Source of the DNA: CAWGMT01 sp963823675
GTDB lineage: Bacteria > Planctomycetota > Planctomycetia > Isosphaerales > Isosphaeraceae
Assembly: GCA_963823675.1 (NCBI GenBank)
Contig: CAWGMT010000025.1
Coordinates: forward strand, 62,001-126,000
Reading direction: 5' to 3'
DNA: 64,000 nt
In this document: piece by piece, positions 47,609 to 60,954 of the stretch
How positions within the stretch are numbered: position 1 is the stretch's first letter
Layout: each line of letters starts with the position of its first letter
Translations under genes and position numbers: made by a program
Notes under the pieces: model-generated
The model's database searches: none
What the model saw: the letters and a program-made list of their open reading frames with translations, nothing else
Told to the model about the DNA's origin: nothing

Positions 47609-47690
47609 AATAAGTGTCGCCTTTCGCTCCGAGAAAGGGCTTTCTTTCGCGGAGCGAAAGACGAGTCTTCCGGTAACTTATTTCTGCCCA
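47609..47690. repeat. REP-like palindrome
   Basis: CTTTCGCTCCG (47621-47631) pairs with CGGAGCGAAAG (47650-47660), and inside it AGAAAG pairs with CTTTCT. An outer imperfect part joins AATAAGTG with TAACTTATT. The stem is strong and lies between two pseudogenes, where it serves no visible terminator role. Confidence 0.65.
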
Positions 47691-47790
47691 GATCCTTAGT
47701 TCGTCGTTCATTGAGGTATGACGCTCGACCTGAACCTGCGTCACTGTTTCAGAGGAACCGCAGTGGCTATAATCGGCCGGAGGAGGGGCT

Positions 47791-48393
47791 ATGCCGCTGC
47801 GCGATCACTTCCGGCCGCCGGTGTCCAAACGCTCCTCGTGGGAGGGATTTCACGGCGGCTGGCCGATGAGAATCGTTGAAGAACTAGCGCCCCACTTGCC
47901 GGACGGTTTCGTGGCGGAGCCGCGCGTGCACCTTGGTCCGGAACAGTATGCGTACGAAGTCCTGATCTTTGACCTCGAACGCGATCGCCGTTTGGTAGCG
48001 GCCGTTGAGATTGTCAGCCCGGCCAACAAGGATCGGCCCGAGAGCCGGCAGTTGTTCGTCGCCAAATGCTTCAGTTTGCTGCGCCAGGACGTCGATCTGT
48101 CGATCGTCGATTTGGTCACGAACCGACAATTCAACTTCTATACCGAGCTCCTGGCACTGCTGGATCGTCGCGACCCGGCGTTCAGCGCACCGGTGCCGCC
48201 GATTTACGCCGTGACCTGTCGCAAACGGAAAGTCGGCCGCGAAACGAAATTGGATACCTGGTCCCATCTTCTGGCGGTCGGTCAGCCGCTCCCTTCTCTC
48301 CCGGTCTGATTGTCGGCAACGCAGGCCGTGGCCCTCGACCTGGAAGCGAGCTATGAAGAGACGTGCCGGGTATTGCGCATTTCAGGAGGCTGA
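47791..48393 (+). pseudogene. DUF4058 protein with internal deletion and premature stop
   Basis: ATG 47791 (MPLRDHFRPPVSKRSSWEGF) is a typical DUF4058 start. HLGPEQYAYEVLIFD joins two conserved regions that are normally separated by about 50-60 residues, so an in-frame piece is missing. The conserved RRLVAAVEIVSPANKDRPES and LVTNRQFNFYTELLALLDRR follow. The frame stops at TGA 48307, where the family has Trp. After it the same frame continues with the family's ending (VALDLEASYEETCRVLRI) to TGA 48391. Function of DUF4058 unknown. Confidence 0.65.
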
Positions 48394-50484
48394 ACTGCCA
48401 TTCCCCGATGAAGAGGTTGAGCGACTACCGCCGGGAATGGCACCGGGATTTGACGGAGCGGGCGCGTCACCGGACTGGCCCGCATCCGGCAAGGGCAGGT
48501 GGACGTGAAAGGCCGAACCGTGGCCCGGGTTCGACGTCCAGCGCACATGGCCGCCGACCAGCTCGAGGAATCGAGCGGCGCGCGGCAGGCCGAGTCCCAG
48601 GCCCCGGCCGGCCTGGCGACCGCAGAAGAATGGGTCGAAGAGGTGGGCCCCTTCCGTTGGTGTGACGCCCTTGCCCGAGTCGCTGAATGACCAGACGAGC
48701 TCATCCTCGCGTATGCTGGACCGGACTTCGATCTTGCCGCCGCTGGGCGTCGCCTGGATGGCGTTGCGAACCAGGATCTGCGCCAGATGATTGAGTGCTT
48801 CGGGGTCCGCGACCATGCTGGCGTCGGATTCGCTCACCTCATCGATCAAACGGATCCCGCGCGAATCGCATTCGCCCTGGAACCCGCGCAGGCACATTTG
48901 AAGGATCTCCGCGGGCCGGACTTTGCGACGCCTCAAGACGGGAGGACGTGCCACGAACATGAGATCTCGGAGGATCCGGTGGCGCGCAATGCCTGGTCGA
49001 GAATGATCTGGAGCGAGCGCGTGGTCTCGGGATCGTCCGATCGGGTCAGAAGCAACTGGGCACGGCCGACAACTACGGCCAGTGGGTTGTTGATCTCATG
49101 TCCGGCGCCGGCCGCGAATTCGGCGAGTGCGGAGAGCTTCTGCTGCCTCAAGCGCGTGTCTTCGGTCTCGACGACGCCCCGCAGCGCGGTCGCCAGCGAC
49201 TGCGTTCGCCGCTCCAGTAGCGCTCGGTCGATCAGCTTCGCGGCCCAAGCTTGCCAGGCGGCTCGCTCCGGCGAGGAAGCGAGCCGGTTTTCGAGGTCGG
49301 GCTGGCTGGGATCGCACCAGAGCTCGAGGATCGCTTTGGTCCGACCATGAATCGACAGGGGCAGCACCAGCGAAGGCGGACGCCGATCGCCCGGAGAGGG
49401 GGGAGCGGCACCCTCGCCGGTTCGCGGTGCCGCCTCGGTGCCGTCGGCGGGAGCCCTGCCGGCGGGATCGGCCCAGGCGACACGCGCCGCCGTGACTTCG
49501 GGCTCACAGCACCAGTTCCTGGCCGCGCGCTCGGTCCATTCCTCGGCTGTCTCGTCCGGTCGGGAATCTGCCAGGGTTTCGAAGCAAACGCTCGCTGCTG
49601 GATTGGGCCTTGGCGGTAGCGGCCAGCCGCAGGCGCAGGCTCGCATTCTGACGAGTCATCCGTTCTTCAAAGCTGGTGGCGTCCGCCGCGCCGAACGCTC
49701 CGCCCGTACGCGATTGGACCTCGGCAATGAGAATTCGCAACCGGGGATCGCCGGGCATGCCCTCGCGAGCGGGCCGGCTATCAAAAGACCAGGGCGTCTG
49801 TTCGGCCCAGCGGTAAGCCTCCTGGACAAGTGCCAGCCGCCTGGGCTCGACGGCAATGTCGTGCAGCGGCAAGTTCCGGTCGCGGTGCAGCCAGGCGGCT
49901 TCGACGACCAGGGGATCGCACCCCCAGCTTTCGGCGAGCCGGCGACCCAGGTCGCCGAGGTCGGTGCCCAGATCGGCCTGTTCGCGGCGCCGGCGAGCGC
50001 TCGGGTCCTGCTCGCTCCACCATCGTCCCAGCCATTCGGGTTCGACGGCCGCGATGGCCCAGCATCCGAGCCGGCTCAAGAGACCGGCCCGCGCCAGGGC
50101 GTCGGGATCCGAGTCGCCGGATTCACGAGCCAGCGAGCGCGCAGCCAGCGAAATGGCTACGGAGTGGCGCCAGAGACGATCCATAATCTCGCCGGCGGAC
50201 CCGGAGGCAATCGCCGCGGGCCACCAGCGGCCATTGGCGATCAGATCAAGCGGATTGGCTTCCTGCGCGCGTGCCCAGCGTGCCAGAACCCACCCGGGAT
50301 CGAGCTCGGAAACGGTTCGGCTCCGGGAAACATCGAGCGGCTCAGGTTGATCGCCGCCCGTGTCTTCCCCAATAGATGTCATCAGCGCCCGTGCAGTCGC
50401 AGGGCGCAACGGGAGCCCCTCAAGTCGGAGGACCCGACGGTGCAGACCATCCTGCGTGGATCGGCCTGGCGTGTGGACACGCAC
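48382..50484 (-). CDS. HDOD-type sensor histidine kinase, two frameshifts
   Basis: It starts at GTG 50484 (or ATG 50382). The first frame has an HDOD-like domain (LWRHSVAISLAARSLARESG, LARAGLLSRLGCWAIAAVEP, YRWAEQTPWSFD). A shift near 49587 leads to a GAF-like linker and the H-box (EFAAGAGHEINNPLAVVVGR). A missing base near 48990 (ATRILRDLMFVARPP when restored) leads to the ATPase part: LVRNAIQATPSGGKIEV, FSDSGKGVTPTEGAHLFDPF and GRGLGLGLPRAARFLELVGG. About 700 residues in total, soluble. It follows the response regulator by 54 bases on the same strand, so the two form an operon. Confidence 0.75.
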
Positions 50485-50538
50485 GGATTGTGGGCTCCTT
50501 CCCCTCGTGTCCGCTAGGTCCCAATCATGGACGTCAGA

Positions 50539-51120
50539 TCAGCTAACAGCGCTTGTCTCCATATCCAACAGTCGGCATACGCGCCGCATCAGTTCATCGA
50601 TATCGAGCGGTTTGTGCAGGAAATCGTCGGCCCCAGACTGCCGCAAATCTTGAATCTTGTCTTCCTCGATCATGCCCGAGATGCAGATGATCTTGATATC
50701 CGCCATCGTGGGATCGCGCCGGATGAGCTCGCAAACAGCCTGACCGTTGATGTCCGGAAGCATCACGTCGAGGATGATGAGATCGGGATGGTATTCCTTG
50801 GCAAGCATTCCAGCCCCGAACCCATTATTGACCACTTTAGTCTCGAAGCGCGCATCGCCCGAGAGAACCTCGGAAATCAGGTCGACAACAGCCTGATCGT
50901 CGTCGACGATCAAGACACGCCGGCGTCCGCTCTCGAGGGCGTCGGTCGGGATGCCGTTCTCCTTCATGAACCGATAGAGCGAATCCCGCGGTATCCGCCG
51001 AAACCGCGAACCCGGCACGCGGAACCCCTTGAGCTGTCCTGAGTCGAAGCAGCGGATGATCGTCTGCTGGCTCACTTTACATATCTTGGCTGCCTCGCCT
51101 GTCGTGAAGACCGTTTTCAT
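50539..51120 (-). CDS. Response regulator with N-terminal excisionase-type HTH
   Basis: 193 residues. Residues 1-55 are a MerR/excisionase-like helix-turn-helix (FTTGEAAKICKVSQQTIIRC, FDSGQLKGFRVPGSRFRRIP). Residues about 68-185 are a receiver domain: acidic pair DDD in VLIVDDDQAVVDL, phospho-acceptor D in DLIILDVMLPDINGQ, T/S site in IICISGM and Lys in DDFLHKPLD. The DNA-binding part before the receiver is the reverse of the usual order. It precedes the HDOD histidine kinase gene and is probably its partner. Intact. Confidence 0.85.
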   Translation of the reverse strand: MKTVFTTGEAAKICKVSQQTIIRCFDSGQLKGFRVPGSRFRRIPRDSLYRFMKENGIPTDALESGRRRVLIVDDDQAVVDLISEVLSGDARFETKVVNNGFGAGMLAKEYHPDLIILDVMLPDINGQAVCELIRRDPTMADIKIICISGMIEEDKIQDLRQSGADDFLHKPLDIDELMRRVCRLLDMETSAVS

Positions 51121-51721
51121 CGTTGATACATCCCGTCATGTGAGATCAAGGACATGGTCCCTTCCTCCACTCCCGTGCCACACGATCGGAGTAAAAAGAC
51201 GACGCCTGATCGACCTCCGTGCAAAAACTTCTCACCAAGCGAACTCAACCGCCACTAACCCAGACCGGTCTACCATACTAACCTCTCGGACATGTCTCAT
51301 TGTTAAAATCTACGAAACCTTCAAATTTTGCCAATATTACCGAACCAGCCAATTGTATAATAGCCCCCACTGTTGTCAATTCCGATTAATTTCGTGAGAA
51401 GGGGTTTCTGCACTCCCCCACGATCCCGCAGTTACGCGGTTCTTGGGGTTTTAACGACTTCGCCGATTTTACGCCAGGAAAGATGGGAGAGAAAGTCAAC
51501 GGTCTCCCCGGATGAGAATTTCAATATGGTGGGTTCTGGTCATACTCACAAACAGCAACCGCAACGCCGCCCATGTTGTCATTCGACAGACGTGGCGGCG
51601 GGCGTGGCAAAATGTCACCCGACTGAGCAAAGCCGGTGACGTCGTTGAACGGCGTGCATTCCAGGAGATAGGGCGCCACCTCAACCTTACTACGAAACAA
51701 TTCGAGAAGCTGATCGTAGTG
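51121..51721. other. AT-richer gene-free stretch between the regulator and mnmG
   Basis: No gene recognised. The part at 51290-51400 is AT-rich, includes TATAAT at about 51355 and could hold regulatory sites for the two-component operon on the minus strand. Confidence 0.3.
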
Positions 51722-53635
51722 TCATGCTGTCAGGTCAACGTGGCCGTTTTCTCCCGGGTCGGGAGCTGGATACTCGAAAGGCCGGTGAGGCGGCCCGAAT
51801 TCGTTTCGCTTGAGGAAAATCAACAGCGTGGCGATGTCGGCGGGGCTGATTCCACTGATGCGCCCGGCCTGTCCCAGTGAGATGGGCCGGATCCGCTCGA
51901 GCTTCTCGCGGGCCTCGGCGCGGAGTTGAGGTATCGAGCGGTAATCGACGTGGTTGGGGATCGGCTTATTCTCAAGGCGTCGAAATCGTTCGATTTGATC
52001 GACCTGCCGGCCGATGTAGCCGTCGTACTTTGCCTCGATCGTGACCTGGTCGATCACGTCGCCAGAAACGGCTGGGTCGTGCAGGCCCCGGTCGAGCGCG
52101 AGGAGGTCGTCCCAGCTTGTCTCGGGTCTGCGGAGCAACTGGAAAAGAGTTCCCCCCGCGACGCGCGTGTCTCTGAGACGGTTGCGTAAGCGACCGATCG
52201 CGTCGCGGCGGGCCTGGAAACGTGACCAGCGAGCGTCGTCGACCAGTCCGACCTCGCGCCCCGCCTCGGTAAGCCGGATGTCGGCATTGTCATGACGAAG
52301 CAAGAGGCGATACTCGGCCCGGCTCGTGAACATGCGGTAGGGCTCATCGACCCCGCGCGTCACGAGATCGTCGATGAGCACGCCGATGTAGGCTTGCGAG
52401 CGATCGAGCAAGAGCGGGGGCTCATTCCTCACCGCGCGCGCCGCATTGACCCCCGCAATCAGGCCCTGGGCGGCCGCTTCCTCGTAACCGGTCGTCCCGT
52501 TAATCTGCCCGGCGAAGAACAGGTTGCCGATACGCTTGGTCTCGAGCGTCGGCCCGAGCTGGTCTGGCGGCGCGAAGTCGTATTCCACCGCATAGCCGAA
52601 TCGCATGATCTCGGCGCGGTTTAGTCCCGGAATCAGGGGGATGATCGCTTCCTGCACGTCGCGAGGCAGACTGGTGGAGATCCCGTTGCAGTAGTATTCC
52701 AGCGTGTTGCGGCCCTCGGGCTCGAGGAAAATCTGGTGGCTCTCCCGGTCGGCGAAGCGGACAACCTTGTCCTCGATCGAAGGGCAGTAACGTGGTCCGG
52801 TGCTCTGGATCTGTCCCGAGTACATCGGCGCACGATGCAGATTGGCGCGGATCAGGTCATGCACCGCCGGGTTGGTATGAGTGATGTGACAGTCGAGCTG
52901 CTCCTGGGTGATGGCCTCGGTCAGGAACGAGAATGGAACGGGCTCGGCGTCCCCGGGCTGCCGCTTGAGTTGGTCGAAATCGATCGTGCGGCCATTCAAG
53001 CGCGGGGGCGTGCCGGTCTTGAAGCGCTCGAGCTCGAAGCCCAGCGACCGGAGGCTTTGCGAGAGCGCCCCGGCCGCCAGGTCGCCACCCCGGCCGCCGG
53101 GCGTCTTGACCTCGCCGGTGTGCATGAGCCCCTGCAAGAAGGTGCCGGTCGTCAGGACCACCGCGCGCGTGTGGTAATGCGCGCCGCCGCGACACAAGAG
53201 GCCGGTCACACGACCGCCGGCCACCACGATCGACTCGGCCATTTCCTGGCGGAGCGTCAGATTCGGCTGCCGCTCGACCGTCAGTTTGGCCAGGAACTGA
53301 TAGGCTTTCTTGTCGCATTGCGCGCGCGGGCTGTGCATCGCGGGCCCCTTGCCGCGATTGAGCAGGCGAAACTGGATCGCGGTCGCGTCGGTCCAGAGAC
53401 CCATCGAGCCGCCCAGGGCGTCGATCTCGCGGACGATCTGTCCCTTGGCCACGCCGCCGATGGCCGGATTGCAGCTCATCTGCCCGACCGTATCGCAGTT
53501 GATGGTCAGGAGTGCGGTGCGATTGCCCATCCGGGCCGCGGCCAGCGCGGCTTCCAGTCCGGCGTGGCCGGCGCCCACGACGACCACGTCAAAACGATAG
53601 GCTAGGTCAGCTTTGGCTCGACTCGAATTCTCCAA
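51722..53635 (-). CDS. mnmG: tRNA uridine-5-carboxymethylaminomethyl modification enzyme
   Basis: 637 residues, normal for the family. The start codon is TTG 53635; later ATGs would lose the FAD motif VVVVGAGHAGLEAALAAARM. Also visible: MSCNPAIGGVAKGQIVREID, the active-site region GPRYCPSIEDKVVRF, and NGTTGYEEAAAQGLIAGVNA, with a helical C-terminal domain (AREKLERIRPISLGQAGRIS). It works with MnmE to place the cmnm5 group on U34 of certain tRNAs. Intact. Confidence 0.95.
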   Translation of the reverse strand: MENSSRAKADLAYRFDVVVVGAGHAGLEAALAAARMGNRTALLTINCDTVGQMSCNPAIGGVAKGQIVREIDALGGSMGLWTDATAIQFRLLNRGKGPAMHSPRAQCDKKAYQFLAKLTVERQPNLTLRQEMAESIVVAGGRVTGLLCRGGAHYHTRAVVLTTGTFLQGLMHTGEVKTPGGRGGDLAAGALSQSLRSLGFELERFKTGTPPRLNGRTIDFDQLKRQPGDAEPVPFSFLTEAITQEQLDCHITHTNPAVHDLIRANLHRAPMYSGQIQSTGPRYCPSIEDKVVRFADRESHQIFLEPEGRNTLEYYCNGISTSLPRDVQEAIIPLIPGLNRAEIMRFGYAVEYDFAPPDQLGPTLETKRIGNLFFAGQINGTTGYEEAAAQGLIAGVNAARAVRNEPPLLLDRSQAYIGVLIDDLVTRGVDEPYRMFTSRAEYRLLLRHDNADIRLTEAGREVGLVDDARWSRFQARRDAIGRLRNRLRDTRVAGGTLFQLLRRPETSWDDLLALDRGLHDPAVSGDVIDQVTIEAKYDGYIGRQVDQIERFRRLENKPIPNHVDYRSIPQLRAEAREKLERIRPISLGQAGRISGISPADIATLLIFLKRNEFGPPHRPFEYPAPDPGENGHVDLTA

Positions 53636-53856
53636 GCGGTCGCCTCAATTCAAATCACGCCGGGCGCACCCGAATCGGTCCCCGGCTCTTCCATCTTATA
53701 ACGAGCTGCCGCATTCCGAACAGGTCACCCCACCGATCGCCTGACCCGGCTCGGCCGCGACAGGCTTGCGTGGCATCGCGCCGCGCCGCTAACCTGAAGG
53801 CTCGTCGATTGCAACCGCATGGTTTTCGATCACTGGTTACTCGAGGTGCAAACGCC

Positions 53857-54384
53857 ATGGCCGAGACGCGCAAAGGTGAAGTGACATTCAAGGGAAACCC
53901 AATCACTCTGGTCGGTCCCAAGCTCAAGGCGGGCGATCGCGCGCCCGACTTCAAGTGCGTGGGAGCCGGCCTGGCGATCGTTACGCTGGCCGACACCGCC
54001 GGCAAGGCCCGTCTATTCAATGTCGTCCCCTCGCTGGATACGCCCGTTTGCAACACGCAGACCAGGCGGTTTGCCCAGGAGCTCAAGGCGCTGGGTGATA
54101 AGGTCGAGGCCTTCACCGTCAGTCTCGACTTGCCTTTCGCCCAGGGCCGTTTTTGCACCGAAGCCGCGATCGAGAACGTCAAGAACCTGTCGGACGTCCA
54201 CAATCACAGCTTCGGCGAGCACTACGGCGTCTTGATTTCCGACCTGCCGCTCCCGCTTTTGGCACGCGCGGTCTTCGTCGTGAATCCTGCCAATACCATC
54301 ACATACCTCGAGGTCGTCCCCGAGATCGTGCAGGAGCCGGACTACGCGCCTGCGATTGCTGCACTCAAGGAAGCAGCCAAGTAG
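53857..54384 (+). CDS. tpx: Thiol peroxidase
   Basis: 175 residues from ATG 53857 (GAGGTG upstream). A Tpx-type atypical two-Cys peroxiredoxin: SLDTPVCNTQTRRFAQE with the peroxidatic Cys and the catalytic TxxC, and LPFAQGRFCTEAAIENVKNL with the resolving Cys. KGNPITLVGPKLKAGDRAPD at the start and VPEIVQEPDYAPAIAALKEA at the end are typical. It reduces peroxides with thioredoxin. Divergent from mnmG, with about 220 bases between. Intact. Confidence 0.93.
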   Translation: MAETRKGEVTFKGNPITLVGPKLKAGDRAPDFKCVGAGLAIVTLADTAGKARLFNVVPSLDTPVCNTQTRRFAQELKALGDKVEAFTVSLDLPFAQGRFCTEAAIENVKNLSDVHNHSFGEHYGVLISDLPLPLLARAVFVVNPANTITYLEVVPEIVQEPDYAPAIAALKEAAK

Positions 54385-54590
54385 GAGCCGGCTCCGTCCG
54401 GCGATCCCATGAGATCGGGTGACAGAGCCCCCTCCTAACAGCGACGCTGCGCATCAGTGCTTTGGTAGAGCCGGCCCCGTCCGGCGATCCCATGAGATCG
54501 GGGGACAGAGCCCCCCTCTACAGCAACGCGGCGCATCAGTGCTTTTTGTAGGAGCCGGCTCCATCCGGCGATCCCAAACCCTGGAGGAGC
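54385..54590. repeat. Tandem REP-like repeats, about 80 bp, 2.5 copies
   Basis: GTAGGAGCCGGCTCCGTCCG and GCGATCCCATGAGATCGGG, GACAGAGCCCCC, CGCATCAGTGCTTT repeat at about 54384, 54465 and 54547 (the last copy is cut short). Each unit contains two small hairpins (GGAGCCGGCTCC and GATCCCATGAGATC). They separate tpx from the convergent kinase gene. Confidence 0.75.
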
Positions 54591-54630
54591 CTCGTTCATA
54601 GCCAGGGGCGGCTTCCGCCCCTGGCTATCA

Positions 54631-57832
<3,202 letters not shown>

Positions 57833-57941
57833 CAGGTGGGCCTCCTCCTTCGAGCCCGGCATTGCGGTCCATGAGATGAGTCCATCGCCCACTGCTAAAG
57901 AAAGGCACCTACCGCGCGGAATATGCCGCGAAAGAGGGAAA

Positions 57942-58637
57942 TCATTCACGATTGAGCGGCTTGATCCAGACGTTGCGGTACTCGACCCGATTGCCATGGT
58001 CCTGGAGCAGGATCGGTCCGTCCTGCCCCTCGGCCAGGTCGATGCCGCCGGGCGTTATCGCGATCTCGGCGTCATCGATGATTTTGAGACCGTTCTGGAT
58101 CACGGTCACGCGCGCCTTGTGGACGACCTTCCCCTGCTCGATCCGAGCCGTGTGAAAAGTCACGTCGTAGGTCTGCCACTGAAGGGGCGGCTTGCATGCG
58201 TTGACGGCTGGAACGACTTGGTGGTAGATCGCGCCACACTCGTTGTTTGCGGGCTTGAGCTTGTATGAGTCGAGGACCTGAAGCTCGTAAATTCCCGTGA
58301 GGAAGACCCCGCTATTGCCTCGTCCCTGACCGTGGGCCGTGGGCATATAGGGCACGTTGAACTCGATATGGAGCTGAAAGTCGCCGAAGCGCTTCTCGGT
58401 CATGATGTTCCCCCGGCCGACCGTCATGAACCCGTCCGTGACCGTCCAATCAGCGGGCGTTTTTCCGTCGGGCTTGACCCAGCCTTCCATGCTATGGCCA
58501 TTGAACAGGACGACCGCGCCTTCGGGCGGCCTGGCACCGAGGCTGGAATCGTTGGGCTTGTCGTCGGACCGTGACGACGGAAGAAACAAGCACGAAGAAA
58601 ACAGCAAACCAAGCAGGGGCGACCAAACTCGAAACAT
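57942..58637 (-). CDS. Secreted DUF1080 protein (3-keto-disaccharide hydrolase-like)
   Basis: 231 residues with a signal peptide (MFRVWSPLLGLLFSSCLFLP). DUF1080 throughout: AVVLFNGHSMEGWVKPDGKT, FMTVGRGNIMTEKRFGDFQL, RGNSGVFLTGIYELQVLDSY, GPILLQDHGNRVEYRNVWIK. It lies 110 bases upstream of the kinase gene on the same strand. By eye it differs from the kinase's C-terminal domain at only about 32 of 190 positions, so one is a recent copy of the other. The family includes 3-keto-disaccharide hydrolases; the substrate is unknown. Confidence 0.85.
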   Translation of the reverse strand: MFRVWSPLLGLLFSSCLFLPSSRSDDKPNDSSLGARPPEGAVVLFNGHSMEGWVKPDGKTPADWTVTDGFMTVGRGNIMTEKRFGDFQLHIEFNVPYMPTAHGQGRGNSGVFLTGIYELQVLDSYKLKPANNECGAIYHQVVPAVNACKPPLQWQTYDVTFHTARIEQGKVVHKARVTVIQNGLKIIDDAEIAITPGGIDLAEGQDGPILLQDHGNRVEYRNVWIKPLNRE

Positions 58638-58770
58638 CGGGAGGTCTCCGTGGAGGTCCGACGGCGCGCGTCAGTCCTCGAGGGTAGTTTTCGGCGGCGT
58701 CCAGGATCGCTACAGTTTACTGGACAGCGCCGGGAAGTGCACTTCGGGAATAAAGATGCGAGGCCCCACG

Positions 58771-59535
58771 ATGTCGGAAGCCGAGAACCCCGCGGACGTG
58801 TCCCCTTCGGAACCCGACCTGAATGCGCCCACGCGAGCCGACCTGGACCCGGGCCCGGCCGTGGACGTCGACAGTCTCGAGATCCTGGTCAACCCGGCTG
58901 GTCACGAAGCAGCCGCTCTGGACTTGGCGGCCCTTGGCGCTCTTCCCCAAGGGGCGGCGGCCGCGAGTGTCGGGGAAGCCGCCGGCCAGTCCCAGGTTTT
59001 GCTCCAAGCCGTGAAAAGCCTAGGTGAACGACTCGACGGCCGGCTCGACTCGTTGAAGCAGTTATTCGAGCGCGAACAGCGCGCCGAAGCCGCCCGCGAG
59101 CGGGTGGTCGACCGCCTGCACGCCGAGCTTCAAGAGTACAAGCAGGACTTGCTGCTGAAGGTCCAGCGGCCGATCTTCATCGATCTGATCCAGCTTCACG
59201 ACGACATCGGCAAGATGATCGAAGCCCGCTCCGCCGACGATGCCCTCGCCCATCCCGCGGGCACTTTTCGCGAAGTCCTGGAATCGCTCCAGACCGCAAT
59301 CGAGGACATCCTCTACCGCCAGGGCGTCGAGCCATTCATACGGGAGGGCACCGATTTCGACCCGCGCAGGCAGCGTGCGGTTTCGACAGTCCCAACCGAC
59401 GACCCCGCGCTCGGCAAAACCGTCGCCGCCCGGCTCCGCAAGGGATTCGAGGCCGGCGACAAGGTCATCCGCCCGGAGATCGTGACGGTCTACGCTTTTC
59501 GCCGGGCGCCGGCGCTCGGTTCCCAGCAGGGTTAG
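58771..59535 (+). CDS. grpE: GrpE-like nucleotide exchange factor
   Basis: 254 residues from ATG 58771; an ATG at 58756 would add five residues. An acidic, disordered N-terminal part is followed by a coiled coil (ERLDGRLDSLKQLFEREQRA, ERVVDRLHAELQEYKQDLLL) and a GrpE-like head (IDLIQLHDDIGKMIEARSAD, FREVLESLQTAIEDILYRQG, DPRRQRAVSTVPTDDP, RPEIVTVYAFRR). GrpE would help DnaK release ADP; here dnaK/dnaJ are not adjacent and the coiled coil is atypical, so a related specialised function is possible. Intact. Confidence 0.7.
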   Translation: MSEAENPADVSPSEPDLNAPTRADLDPGPAVDVDSLEILVNPAGHEAAALDLAALGALPQGAAAASVGEAAGQSQVLLQAVKSLGERLDGRLDSLKQLFEREQRAEAARERVVDRLHAELQEYKQDLLLKVQRPIFIDLIQLHDDIGKMIEARSADDALAHPAGTFREVLESLQTAIEDILYRQGVEPFIREGTDFDPRRQRAVSTVPTDDPALGKTVAARLRKGFEAGDKVIRPEIVTVYAFRRAPALGSQQG

Positions 59536-59588
59536 CGCCGCCGACCGTCAGGCCCACATTCGCAAAGCCCTACTCCGGAGGTGCGAGC

Positions 59589-60628
59589 ATGCTGGAAAGT
59601 TCGAACAATGTGATTTTGAGGGTTGGCCTCCTGCTGTTCGGCTCCTCGCTCAGAGTGGGCGAACAGCCGAAGCCCCAGACGCCTAGAGGACGGTACGAGG
59701 CGCTCCTAAAGGACTATGAGGTGGCGAACGCCGCTTGGGAAAAGAGCGGTGCGAGGATCGCGCCAACCGACCCGCTCTGGGTCGAACACTATGCGGACCG
59801 GCCGCTGTGGAACTTCGCACCCCGGCTTCTCCAGTTCGCGGAGGAGAACCGTTCAGACCCTGCCGCGCTCGACGCCCTGCTTAACGTTGTCGAGAATTCG
59901 GGAACGGCGAGAGACCGGATTCTGTTTTCCTCGGTTCGACGCGCTGTGGGTATCTTGATCGCCGACCACCTGCAAGATGAGCGTGTCGTGAAGACTTTCC
60001 TCACCCTTTCGTTTCTCGGTGGGCCCAGCATGGAGGCGTACCTCCGGGCCCTGCTCGCCAAAAGCCGGGACCGAGAGGTGCTCGGACGGGCGTGTATGGC
60101 CCTCGTGCGGTGCAACGACGTGAGAGTCTGGGTCGCCGAGAGGCCCTATTTCGAACACCCAGAAGATCACCCCGACCGCTTGGCCGCCTCCAAGTTTCTG
60201 AACGCCCGGCTCGACCCCGGCTATATCTCGTACATTCGGACGACGGATCCGGTGACGTTATCAGCCGAAAGGGAAGTGCTCCTGGAGCGGGCCGTTCACG
60301 AATTCGGCGACATCCCACTTCTGCCGAAGTGGTCCAAGGTTAAGCCCGACGGTCGGGCGCTTGCCGACGACGCGAAGCCGAAGCTCGAGGCGATGCGGAG
60401 CTTGGCCGTCGGAAAGGTCGCCCCGGAAATCGAGGGTCAGGACATCAACGGCAAGCCGATGAAATTGAGTCAGTTCCGCGGAAAAGTGGTTGTGTTATCC
60501 TTCTGGTGACAGTTATCCTGCTCGATTGGAACGGAGTGATCCGGGTCAGACACTTTCGCGGTCCTCATCGTCCGAACGTGCTGGATGAGGCGGTGGATTC
60601 ACTCTTGAAGGAAATGAGTAACCTCTAG
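59589..60628 (+). pseudogene. TlpA/redoxin-type protein with the thioredoxin core deleted
   Basis: It starts at ATG 59589 with GGAGG at good spacing. A helical N-terminal domain (about 270 residues) leads to GKVAPEIEGQDINGKPMKLS, QFRGKVVVLSFW, the strand just before a CxxC active site. At that point there is a TGA (60507), and two frames away the sequence continues with the fold's last part (VILLDWNGVIRVRHFRGPHR, DEAVDSLLKEMSNL) to a stop at 60628. The active-site region, about 80-90 residues, is gone. The N-terminal part may still be expressed as a 306-residue protein. Confidence 0.65.
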
Positions 60629-60651
60629 CGGCCAGTGGGTCGCAGGCCGCG

Positions 60652-60951
60652 TTGACCTCGTGCGATAAGACTTCGCCTGGCCGAAGACGCCCCGAGCCAA
60701 CGATTTACGGAGTTTGCCCTACTTCCGCAGGGCACCACCGGAACGTGTTGGCTTGGCGAAAACACTGCTGGCCGGTAATTCCCGCATACCGGACCATCAA
60801 AGAGATTCTCCCCAGCAAGGAACTGGCGATCGCCCAAATTACGGGGCAGAAGGCGCTCGGCGAATACCTCACGGACGCTATGGCGGAGATAGAGAAGCGT
60901 CACATCAATCTGGACAGTCTGACGTTCCCAAGCGCTGTGGCGATGAGCTGA
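60652..60951 (+). other. Open frame fragment, unrecognised
   Basis: The second half (IKEILPSKELAIAQITGQKA, LGEYLTDAMAEIEKRHINLD) looks like real protein by composition, but the first half does not, and no start is convincing. It may be the remnant of a gene lying just upstream of the HEPN remnant. No family claimed. Confidence 0.3.
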
Positions 60952-60954
60952 AGG

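Noticed and set aside
48787..50517. Plus-strand frames opposite the HDOD kinase (187 and 359 residues)
   Set aside because: Shadow frames; the minus strand carries clear histidine-kinase motifs.
51340..51362. Promoter with TATAAT at about 51355
   Set aside because: No acceptable -35 box at 16-18 bases, and no plus-strand gene follows.
52736..53605. 289-residue open frame opposite mnmG
   Set aside because: Shadow of a highly conserved gene.
54385..54590. CRISPR array
   Set aside because: About 80-bp units directly adjacent to each other without unique spacers; REP-like tandem repeats fit better.
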